The translations under genes and the position numbers were made by a program. A DNA stretch of 64,000 bases from Incurvaria masculella (lineage: Eukaryota; Arthropoda; Insecta; Lepidoptera; Incurvariidae): contig OX335642.1 of assembly GCA_946894095.1 (NCBI GenBank), positions 1,375,021-1,439,020 on the forward strand, in the 5' to 3' direction. The notes under the pieces were generated by a model that did not search any database, was not told where the DNA came from, and saw nothing but the letters and a program-made list of their open reading frames with translations. Of the stretch, positions 21,400 to 30,313 are shown in pieces; position 1 is the stretch's first letter, and each line of letters begins with the position of its first letter.

Positions 21400-22019
21400 T
21401 TGTCTAAGGGCCGATTTTTCAATCCTCAGATAGTACTTATCGGCCTGATAGTACAAATTCGCGTTTGTTAAAATACGTATAGTCATTGCCGGAAAATTAT
21501 ATCTTCTATCACATTTATCTGACTATAATTTTACTAATAGACATATGGACTTACTATATAGGTTGAATAAGCAGAAGCGTAAATAAATCCGTCGAATAGT
21601 TATCTGTCTGTTTATTAGACTGTTGAAAAATCAGCCCTAAATTCAATTGTATTTGTAATAGTGGTACTTTGGCTGCTTGCTTTCGAGGTCCTTTTCGGGG
21701 TAATACTAGAGTACAATCGAGCAAGGGTTGTTGTGATCAGACCGTCGAGGGTGAAAAGTCACGGTGGATCCTGAGAAGGGTTTGGCGATTAAACAAACTG
21801 CCAAATGCACGCCAATACACCCTTCACGGTCTTAGACGCCGGAATGTAGGCGGCTGAAATTGAGATCGGTTGTGCGGAAATTATGAGAAGCATGTTAAAT
21901 CAATGACGAAATCATTTTAAAAGCTGTAAAAATAAATTCCGATGAATTGAGAACCTCCTCCTTTTTTTTTGAAGTCGGTTATACTACATCGGGTGCATAG
22001 TGCTAAATGACATATGATT
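21400..22019. other. Unassigned stretch with a short recurrent motif
   Basis: At 21925-21985 'aattccgatgaattgagaac', 'ctcctcc', a T run and 'gaagtcggtta' recur at 52570-52622. Both lie downstream of a 5S-headed SINE on the plus strand. Otherwise nothing recognised. Confidence 0.4.
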
Positions 22020-22185
22020 AATGTGTTTTTATAGCTGACGTATCATTTCTATGTGTCTAAATTAAACATATCTTTAGCTAAATCGACGCTTTTACTAGAT
22101 CATGTTAGCCAATCGCAATCGAATGGTATTTCTCTTAGAACTTAATTTTATAGTTGAATTTGCTAACATTTTGCTGATGGAAATA
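22020..22185 (+). repeat. Dispersed repeat family R1, copy 3 (partial)
   Basis: 'gctgacgtatc', 'taaattaaac', 'ctttagctaaatcgacgctt' and 'ttactagatcatgttagcc' follow the order seen at 60-170. Confidence 0.45.
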
Positions 22186-22333
22186 GATAAAATTTAACCA
22201 AAATATAGTGGTGTCTTTTTTTTGCAACAGAAAAAAATCCAAAACTTGCCTTTACGATCCACAACAAAGCCTCGCTCTAATAAGGTGTACTGGTTTGGAA
22301 CTAAGAAACGTACATTTTGCTTCTAACCTTTTG

Positions 22334-22620
22334 AGGGTTCCGTACCCAAAAGGTGTCTACGGAACCCTATTACTAAGCCTCCGCTGTCCGTCCGTCCGTC
22401 TGCCACAGGGCTGTATCTCATTAACCGTAATAGGTAGGCAGCTGAAATTTTCACAGAGTGTGTACTTATTTTGCCGCTATAACAACAAATAGGTTACATT
22501 AAAAAATAATACAAAATAAAGGGGGCCCCCATACAAAATACGTGACTTTTTTATGCTAATTCTTGTACAATGGTACGAAACCCTTCGTGTGCGAGTCCGA
22601 CTCGCACTTGGCCGGTTTTT
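22334..22620 (+). mobile_element. Helentron-like repeat (copy 6)
   Basis: Complete layout: AGGGTTCCGTACCC, CCGTCCGT tract, 'gggctgtatctcatta', 'ggggcccccata', 'ggtacgaaacccttcg', perfect GTGCGAGTC-C-GACTCGCAC hairpin, TTGGCCGGTTTTT. Copy 7 follows after 17 bp. Confidence 0.85.
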
Positions 22621-22637
22621 ATTATTTAGATCCTTTT

Positions 22638-22945
22638 TTAGGGTTCCGTACCCAAAGGGTGAAAACGGAACCCTATTCTAAGCCTCCGCTGTCTGTCCGT
22701 CCGTCCGTCCGTCCGTCTGTCACAGGGCTGTATCTCATGAACCGTAATAGATAGGCAGCTGAAATTTTTACAGAGTGTGTATTTATTTTGCCGCTATAAC
22801 AACAAATAGGTTTAATTAATATAACAAAAAATAATAAGAATTAAAGGGGGTCCCCATACAAAAAACCTGTTTTTTGTGTTAAATCTTGTTCGATGGTACG
22901 GAACCCTTCGTGTGCGAGCCCGACTCGCACTTGGCCGGTTTTTTT
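22638..22945 (+). mobile_element. Helentron-like repeat (copy 7)
   Basis: Full-length, same orientation as copy 6. Its microsatellite is longer (ctgtccgtccgtccgtccgt). It ends with GGTACGGAACCC, hairpin and TTGGCCGG plus T run. It starts in a T run next to the end of copy 6. Confidence 0.85.
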
Positions 22946-23308
22946 CAAGTTGAGCACATCCCTTTTTCCTCTTTATTCGACGGAGCAGATATTTTGTTAT
23001 GTCTTCGTATAATGCCTAATTTCTATATTGATGACATTGTTCATATATACCTGCAACTCCGTACTCGCTCGAAAGCAAGCTATATGTAGATATAGTAGGG
23101 TAATTACTTCTCAAGTTATAAGCTGACAGACAGATAGACATACAAATTTTATAGGACCTAGTCACTATAATGATAGTAAAGTGAATAGAAAAGAAAAACT
23201 ACATAGCAACAACACTCTGAGTATATTTTAATGTTTCATATAGAAAAATATTTATCAAGAAATAATGATTGATGAGAATGATTTTTTAAATATTAGTTTA
23301 ATAATAGA

Positions 23309-23602
23309 CCGCTCCGATTCCGTATACAAAGGTAGCCAACGGGACCCTATTATTAAGCCTCCGTTGTCCGTCCGTACGTCCGTCTGTCACAGGGCTGTAT
23401 CTCATGAACCGTAAAAGGTAGGCAGCTGAAATTTTCAAAGAGTGTGTACTTAGTTTGTCGCTATAACAACAAACAGGTAAAATTCAAAAATTATAAAAAT
23501 TAAAGAGGGGATCCATACAAAACACGTGATTTTTTTGTGATGTTTTGTACGATGGTACGGAGCCCTTCGTGTGCGAGTTCGACTCGCACTTGGCCGGTTT
23601 TT
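23309..23602 (+). mobile_element. Helentron-like repeat (copy 8)
   Basis: The 5' end is eroded ('gctccgattccgta'); the rest follows the family and ends with hairpin gtgcgagttcgactcgcac and ttggccggttttt. A SINE begins about 12 bp later. Confidence 0.8.
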
Positions 23603-23613
23603 GTATGGAACCA

Positions 23614-23995
23614 CACATGGATGGCTAGTACCACACGACTACAGTTATGGTATTAGCACAATACACCAATTTTCAGAAGGAATTAGGTGCCATGCTAGGA
23701 CATAACCTTTATGAGAACTGGATGTAAAACTCGGAAAATTTTTCATTGCCGCTTAAATTTCAATGGTTTCATCCAATGCAGTGGTACCAACCTGGGTGCT
23801 TAAGCCTTTCACCTAGTTGGGAAAGGGACCTATAATTGCATATGGGTTTCGAACTATGGAACAGCTCGCATTCGTATCGAAATGCACTTATCCAACTCAT
23901 AAAGAGAAATGAAGTTGTGCATTACCGGGGCGAGGATTTGAACTCATTTGAACGCATGAAAGGCAAGTCCTCTAGCCCCTAAACCACGAGCTGTA
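23614..23995 (-). mobile_element. tRNA-headed SINE (HaSE1-like), nearly full length
   Basis: Read minus: 'gctcgtggtttaggggctag' (A-box region), 'tgagttcaaatcctcgcccc' (B-box), 'gagttggataagtgcatttcg', then the shared body and tail. It is diverged from the 19710 copy but has every module. Confidence 0.8.
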
Positions 23996-24299
23996 TAACC
24001 AATGGAAGTAGTAGCCAATCTTTTTCCTAAAGAAGATGTGGGCACGTTGGTCCCTAGACGCTTCAATGAGCGATCTGCGCAAGTTTTTATGTTAACATTT
24101 TGGCGTTCGAGCTTCAAGTCCCTAGTGTCTTACATATCACTAACTTAAATGCCTACTGAATGCACATAAAGTTAAGAATATGTATCCTCACGTATTTCAT
24201 TTCGCTGTGAGATCAATTCCGCGAAGGAATCTTCGGGGAATAGACAAAAAATTCTATCGAAAACTAAATCTCAGAGAGTTGAGAATGAAACGCTAGATA
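23996..24299. other. Unassigned stretch
   Basis: Nothing recognised. Confidence 0.3.
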
Positions 24300-24995
24300 C
24301 ATAATGACGAGGGCTCTATACACCCGAATTTTATTTTATTTTAGTTAAGCATTATTAGTTTCTCTGTATTAATCAAAATCTCATATAGGAATATATTATT
24401 ACTTTATTGATAGGGCTGCTCTCAAACCATTATACTCTCAATTTTCTGTAGGTGGTAGCATTTAAAGGGATATGTAATTATGTGATCAGCTGACAGTAGT
24501 AGTAAAACTTATAGTATTAAAACCTAATGTGCAATTGTTTCGCAGTGTTGTGTTGCCACTGGAGCAGTGCATCGCGACGCTTGGCTCGGGTTATCTCTTT
24601 CTCTAAAATATGGTTGAAAGAGGTAATGGCTGTGCACCGCGTGATGCTCGTGAACAGGTGCTGTTTGTGGGGACTGGCCTGCTCCAATTGGCAACATATT
24701 AGTTGGAGGGGATTGTCTTTGCAAATAAAATTATATTTGTCATGAACTGTTGCATACGGCATGGATTGTAGATTTTGTGTATTCATGTGAATTTAGTGTT
24801 TTACCTATGTTTTCGTTAAAATAATTGACAAACACTTTTGTAAACTTAGACTAAGTGGACGTTGAAAAAAAAAACAGCGGAGTTTCTGTCCAGTTCTTCT
24901 TCGCTGTGTTTTGTTTTGCTGAACTGGCCAATGCTATAATATGACAAATCCGAGTGCAGTGTACTGTCTATGGATGATGAATAAACAATACAACA
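24300..24995 (+). mobile_element. LINE-like tail family L1x, copy 2 (empty TTAA site)
   Basis: The longest uninterrupted copy. It shares 'gctctcaaaccatt', 'ctgtaggtggtagcatttaa', 'gttgccactgga', 'gtgctgtttgtggggactgg' and 'ctccaattggcaacat' with 50553-51875 read in reverse. It ends with the 'gtgtactgtctatggatgatg' block and an AATAAACAATA tail. The TTAA at 24462-24465 is intact, whereas the other copy carries a MITE there. Frames on both strands lack a recognised domain. Confidence 0.7.
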
Positions 24996-25207
24996 ATGCA
25001 AAAATGATATCTGGACATTGATTTTGACCTCAAACATCGATTTTTAAACTGCTTTTCTAAAATAATTTTATTTCGTCTGAAACATTTATCTGAAATTGGT
25101 GTTTGTTTTCTTGTACTCGCGAAAATTCCCGTTGACATAGAATCATGAAATTGGGCAAGTTCTCATACCAGTTGTAACACCATACATTTGTAATTTTATG
25201 GTATCAT

Positions 25208-25262
25208 TAAAAAAGTACGGAAGCCGCAGTGCGCGAGTCAGGCTCGCACTTGACCGGTTGTT
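25208..25262 (+). mobile_element. Helentron-like 3' end remnant (copy 9)
   Basis: 'gtacggaagcc', the degenerate hairpin gtgcgcgagtcaggctcgcac and ttgaccggtt remain. Confidence 0.6.
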
Positions 25263-26072
25263 TATTAAATATATTCTAATCAAGAGGAAAACAGACCGGA
25301 AAACTGTGTGAGGGTCAACGAATATTTTCTTCTATTCAACGGAGATTTTATCTTGAAATCTCGTCTTGGAAGAAATCACCTTTGTTAATTTTTGCGTCAA
25401 AGGAACGCTTTTCTTTAAAGAAAAATCCAAAGTAGCCCCGAAAACAAAATTTGCTCTTCTTTAAAAATAATTTGGCCGAGTGACTCGAAGTTGAGATGAA
25501 ACCTTTTGAAATTTAAATGAAATTGAATGTGTCTATATTGGTAGTGTTAAAAATTATTGTACCTTTTCCTCTGGTGATATATTATGCTTAACTAAAACTG
25601 AAATAGACAATATTTGTGGTTACCGTTTTTAAACGATCTTCAAAATCGATCTTCCAGAATCGATAAGAAATGTATTACCTTTACCTTAATTCAGAAAAAA
25701 AACTTTTAAATTGGTTAGCAGAAAAATGTTTCTATAATTTGGAAGACTTCTTTCGTTAGATAAGTCATGTTAATTACCTATTAAAAAAAATAGTTATAGG
25801 TTTATAAATGAATTATCTATAAAAAAAACATTATTTTCAGTTATTTGATTGTTTATATGTATATTTGTACGCGCTCAAACGCAAATTGTGGAAGACACAG
25901 TCATGGCCATGATCGTATTTTGGGAGCATTGTTTCTTCGTATCATGTACAATCCATAATTGAGACAAATTAATGATTTCATTCATTTGAAAAGGAAAAAT
26001 TCAACCTTTATAGGACCACTTCGTTGTCCGTTTGTCCGTCCATTTGCAAGATCCTTTTTATATCAATACAAA
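25263..26072. other. Unassigned AT-rich stretch
   Basis: No gene. A short 'cgttgtccgtttgtccgtcc' tract at 26022-26044 may be a Helentron microsatellite relic. Confidence 0.35.
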
Positions 26073-26233
26073 TATGTTTTGCTGGTTCGGGTCCAGCCTT
26101 GCAGTATATTTGTAAAGTAGGTCTTTGTTCAATTAATGTGTCCTTGCTTCACGGTCGATTACACATACATACTTATCACATTCCATGGAATAAGCTACGT
26201 ACCTGCTTAGTACGAAAAAGTATATTTACTAAT
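26073..26233 (+). repeat. Dispersed repeat family R3, copy 4
   Basis: 'ttttgctggttcgg', 'gtgtccttgcttcacggtcg', 'acatacatacttatcacatt', 'agtacgaaaaagtatattta'. The inverse copy is at 20625-20790. Confidence 0.55.
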
Positions 26234-26309
26234 TAATTAACTTAATAATTTATACAATTTTATCAGGTCTTTTTTACTATGTAGTTTTACCTGACCAAGC
26301 CACCCCGAA

Positions 26310-26380
26310 ACCAACCACGTCCTCAAGATCGAACCTGAGCCATCGCGCAACTCGGCTACCGAAACTGAGCGAGCCATTTG
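26310..26380 (-). repeat. Possible tRNA-like SINE head
   Basis: The minus strand has 'ggtagccgagttgcgcg' (A-box-like) and 'caggttcgatcttga' (B-box-like). Their spacing is short (about 21 bp). No body follows that I recognise. Confidence 0.3.
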
Positions 26381-26552
26381 TCAGGGTTCCTAAAATAAAT
26401 CAACAGTGAGGTAACACTTGGAAAACAGTTTGAAAAGTTCAAGTGACTGGCAATTGTTTTCGAGAGGGCGGGATGGTTCAAAACCTCTTTGGTTTGAGGA
26501 GTTATTAATTTATCGAAGATGTCAATAATTAAATTTTTTTATGTTTTTTATG

Positions 26553-26690
26553 TAACTAGACATGGATGGCTAACCAACCGTCGTGATACTAGCCTATTAG
26601 AATTGGAACTAGGTGCCTAGCCAGGACCTTATATTGCTCGGCTATATTGAATTGGGTGGAAATGGTGATAATTTCAATTGTCGCTTCGAC
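26553..26690 (-). mobile_element. SINE body fragment
   Basis: Plus-strand order 'gacatggatggcta', 'gtgcctagccagg', 'ggctatattgaattgggtgg', 'ttgtcgcttcgaccat': the 3' portion of the shared SINE body in reverse orientation. Confidence 0.7.
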
Positions 26691-26728
26691 CATATATAGC
26701 AGCCTTACTTATAAAATGATAGTCATCC

Positions 26729-26935
26729 GGTGTGTAACTTGTATGGCTAATACCAAACCCTCCGACATGATTTTAGCGCAACACGCGGCATTCGTGAGGA
26801 AGTAAGGTGCCACGCCAGGATCTTCCGTAAATGCGAACGGCTTCATTGGACTGAATGGAAAATACGGACAATTTGTCATTGCCATTTCGACCATGCTTTA
26901 CACGGGCTGATCATTCTATCTAGTAGAGGCTATAG
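26729..26935 (-). mobile_element. SINE body fragment, second copy
   Basis: It lies a few dozen bases after the previous fragment in the same orientation: 'tatggctaatacca', 'gccacgccaggatcttcc', 'tggaaaatacggacaattt'. The middle is diverged and the head is missing. Confidence 0.65.
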
Positions 26936-27039
26936 AGTAGACGATATAATGGGCGTGCATGCCATTCAAGAAAAAATACTGTTGTCAATATGTTCTTGTA
27001 ATATCATGTTTCAAATGTTTGTATGTGTGCTGTTGGTTA

Positions 27040-27125
27040 GTTGTGAGGGGCGGGGATTTGAACCCTCTGGCATAAAGGGCAAATCCCTGCTGCGCCCTAA
27101 GCTACAACACATCCGAACTTAGAAT
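27040..27125 (-). repeat. tRNA-derived SINE head
   Basis: The minus strand reads 'tgtagcttagggcgcagcag' (A-box region) and 'agagggttcaaatccccgcc' (good B-box match), spaced as in a tRNA. It differs from the head at 19710, so it may be another SINE family. No body identified. Confidence 0.55.
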
Positions 27126-27335
27126 CGTGACTAATAAACACTGCATAAATAATACATCGGATTGGAAACGTTTCACAACTATCTCCTAAAATCAGTCAGA
27201 TATGTTCAAATATAACTGTTTTCTCTAAAAAAGGTTAATAAAAATAAATGCTAGCAATAACACTTGGCCACTAATTGGAGAACAGCTTCTAATTAAGTCT
27301 AGACATACTTTTATTATTATATCAACGGGTCGCCT

Positions 27336-27521
27336 TCATAAAGTCCAAAAAGCATAAGGTCCAAAACCCAGAACATCCAAATGTATGTATTTTTGCATAT
27401 ATTTATAAATGCAAATATTATAATCTAACCTAACCTAACCTAACCTAATTGAAAAAGTTCCGAATTCATTAGTGTTTTGGACGGTATGGGTTTTGGACTT
27501 TGTGCTTTTTGGACTTTATGA
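27336..27521. repeat. Hairpin element with telomere-like core
   Basis: Arms of about 35 bp (27336-27370 'tcataaagtccaaaaagcat...', and 27487-27521 reading the inverse) flank a core. The core contains four CCTAA units in tandem (27429-27448), which is the complement of the insect telomere repeat TTAGG. Confidence 0.7.
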
Positions 27522-27599
27522 TGCATCCCCATATCATATCAACCACTGTTACTGAACGCAAATAGACTTCCTGGAAAACGGACAGAAGCCTTGTCTAGG

Positions 27600-27722
27600 A
27601 ACTATAAATGGACATAAAAGCTGACAGCGCAACCACAACTCTTATACCATTGTTTTCAGAACCCACTGAAATGCTGTACAATGTCATGACGTAATATTTC
27701 TAAATAAATAAATAAATAAATT
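27600..27722 (+). repeat. LINE-like 3' tail
   Basis: 'gctgtacaatgtcatgacgt' is followed by a TAAA repeat (27701-27720), as at LINE 3' ends. The class is not determined. Confidence 0.4.
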
Positions 27723-28300
27723 TAACACCAACTTGTTGTTTTCGCAGCTATTATTTCATGGAGTAATTCATTATTTTATGTAAAAACCTCACATGTTCGT
27801 ATGAGGTTTTTGCATAAACATGATCCTTTAACTTTACCGTGCATCTCCACGTATGTTGCTGGCTCCACGGTCCGTAAGGGGTTGAAACTTTTCTCATTAA
27901 CTAAATTTGCTTTATAATAATAACATCTTCTCTTTGCGTCGCTTCTTGGGGATATCAGGGCGTGACGGAGGGAAAAATATGGGTGATTAGTACGCCCGGT
28001 TAAGTGTGAATTTGTGATCATTTCTCAAGTCAATGTGGCTTATGGCACGTGTTACACGACGAAAAAAATAATTTTCTCATTGTGTACAACGTATGGATGA
28101 ATAATAAATATTAAAATATAATCTAGATAAACTTGTTAATAAAACATTTTATATCCAATATATACAATATCATCCATACTTTAAAGCCGTATTCGAGAAA
28201 ACAATGTTGGAAAAGTTCGCGTTTAACGCAGATGGAATATGTTATCAGTTTATTTTTTTTTATTCCATAACAAGTAAAGTATACTAAATAATACATACTT
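27723..28300. other. Unassigned AT-rich stretch
   Basis: Nothing supported. Confidence 0.3.
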
Positions 28301-28331
28301 AGTAAGTGTCACACATATTGTGACACTTACT
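28301..28331. repeat. Perfect 13-bp hairpin
   Basis: AGTAAGTGTCACA, loop CATAT, TGTGACACTTACT. It lies about 200 bp from the mariner-like remnant. A link with that element is possible but unproven. Confidence 0.6.
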
Positions 28332-28529
28332 GCGTCAAAGCCAGTGCCAAGCGAAATGCGTTGGCGTGACCAAACATCCGGAAATCATCGAAATGTAATG
28401 AAAACGTTTCGCGTAATTTAAATCCGATATCACAAGTGAGTCGTGTATCACATACTACATCACACCTGTTCAGGATGCCCATACGAAAGTGCGAGCGGGG
28501 GTAAAACACAAAAAAATTAAGTCACGCAC

Positions 28530-28790
28530 AAAATTTTCAAATACACCATGATTCCGTTCCGTTGTTCCCACGATTGGAAGCACCATTGATAATCTTCTGA
28601 AATAAACTCTTTCAGCACCACGGTTACTGCTTTCTTGACCTCCTGTACGCCCCCATGGCGTTCCCTTGAGGTGCAAATTCATCTAGGGGAATAAGTCGCA
28701 GAGGCTATATCGGGGCTATAGGGCAAGCAACGTTGCCTTTTTTTCGCCAAAAACTCTTGCACGATGAACGAGGAATGGGTGATTCAGTGT
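28530..28790 (-). pseudogene. mariner-like transposase C-terminal remnant
   Basis: On the minus strand, in more than one frame, residues resemble the end of a Tc1/mariner transposase: a PYSPDI-like stretch, NLHLKGTPWG, then EVKKAVTVVLKEFISEDYQW and CFQSWEQR. In mariner proteins 'PYSPDLAP.D' precedes the last catalytic Asp, and the 'F...W..R' block closes the protein. Frameshifts and stops separate the pieces and I cannot locate terminal inverted repeats. Confidence 0.6.
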
Positions 28791-29299
28791 CCTCGGTGAG
28801 TTAGGGCCGCAGCCGCTCCAGCACGTCAGCCGTGATGATTCGATCAGTTGAGATAAGTGTTTCAAAATCATCAGGGAAGGTATTCACGGACCTTTGCGTC
28901 AATAAAACAGAAATTAACGCAAACGCTGGCGCAAGTTAGCGTGAAATTCGCAAAGTGCTATTCACGTGTGACAGATGACAGCTGTAGCGTGCGTCTGCCG
29001 ACGCTTACGCTACTATGCGTCAGCAACGTCGCGTCCGGATTGGTTAGTTTTTAGAATACCATTTATTAACGGAAACAACGCTGCAAGCCTAAAGACGAAA
29101 GATTGCGCCGCGTTCGGAAATTTGCGAAAAAACCGTGATTGTCTCTCCTAATCTGTCACACGTGTTTTTTTCACTAAGCGGTACTTTTAATCGGTTAAAA
29201 TAACTATTTCATATCAACTGCTTCGGGTCATTTATAGATAAAAACCGTAATACATTAATTTCAATGAGAAATACGCAGAGAACAGATGTTTTTTTTTTT
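28791..29299. other. Unassigned stretch, upstream side of transposase remnant
   Basis: It may contain more of the decayed transposase ('LERLRP' near 28810). Otherwise nothing recognised. Confidence 0.3.
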
Positions 29300-29375
29300 G
29301 AGGTCAGAACTTAATGAGAGCTTACTAAGACTCGAACCCAGCACTTAGGGAACAACAGGACCTTCTGATCTAGAC
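29300..29375 (-). repeat. tRNA-like SINE head
   Basis: The minus strand has 'tggtctagatcagaagg' (A-box-like) and 'gctgggttcgagtctta' (strong B-box), about 35 bp apart. The body is not identified. Confidence 0.45.
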
Positions 29376-29754
29376 CAGTTCTCAAATTTCGATTCACCCA
29401 GGCATAAAGCTGAACAAGAAAGACTCTTATCACTTCTCCAGGCGTTTTTTTTCGTCTCATTAGGCTACCGAAGCGATAATTCGTGCCTTTTCACCAAAAC
29501 AGGCGAGCCATCCGGCCAAATCATTTCAACTCGCCTGGAAAAGGTCGAACCGTAAATTCGTTTGTTCCTTTCGCCGATTACGTTTATGTTTCCACGAATA
29601 AAGTTTTCTGCTTCGTTCGGTGTGCCGTGAAAACATTTGCTACCTAATAGCTGGTGAAATTAATGAAAAGACAGACCGTTCACTCATTTTATATAAAGTT
29701 CGGGGTGGATACTATGTTTACCTGAAAATTCATAAAATTCAAATTCTATTTTAT

Positions 29755-30313
29755 TCCCACACCCAAACAAGGTAGACAAGGACTGTCTAGGGAGGTTGAG
29801 CGACGGATTCAACTGGGTTGGGCTGCCTTCGGAAAGCTTAAGTTCGCTCTGAGGTCTGACCTTCCGCAAAATTTAAAGACCCGAATATATGACCAGTGCG
29901 TCCTCCCGGTTATGACGTACGGGTGTGAAACGTGGACTCTGACGGTCGCCGTTGTCCAAAGGTTGAAAGTTGCCCAGCGAGCAATGGAGCGAGCCATGCT
30001 GGGAATATCGCTACGGGATATGGTGAGTAACGAGGCAATCCGCCGACGTACCAAAGTAGTCGATATTGGATACCGGGTGGCTAAGCTAAAATGGCAGTGG
30101 GCTGGTCACGTCAGCCGAAGAGACGACGACCGTTGGAGTAACCGTGTCCGACACTGGCGACCGTGGACAGGCAAACGGAGTGTGAGAAGACATCAAGTGC
30201 GTCGGCGGAAAGCAGTGGTTCCGTACCGCTGAGGGCCGGGAGGACTGGAGAAGGATTGGAGAGGCGTATGTCCAGCAGTGGACGCAAACACGCTGACTGA
30301 CTGACTGACTGAC
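29755..30313 (+). pseudogene. RTE-type LINE reverse transcriptase 3' end
   Basis: It encodes the C-terminus of an RTE-clade RT: EVERRIQLGWAAFGKLKFAL, IYDQCVLPVMTYGCETWTLT, AMLGISLRDMVSNEAIRRRT, VAKLKWQWAGHVSRRDDDRW. A frameshift near 30190 follows, and the last part (CVGGKQWFRTAEGREDWRR, GEAYVQQWTQTR) is in another frame. The stop falls in a TGAC tetranucleotide tail (30293-30313). It is 5'-truncated near 29755, and the palm domain is missing. Same family as 3256-3425. Confidence 0.88.

Noticed and set aside
27425..27448. A chromosome end or telomere
   Set aside because: Only four CCTAA units occur, enclosed by inverted arms with ordinary DNA on both sides.
29912..30232. A stand-alone host gene encoding a 106-residue protein
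   Set aside because: The protein is the C-terminal part of an RTE reverse transcriptase, and the frame continues upstream without a start.
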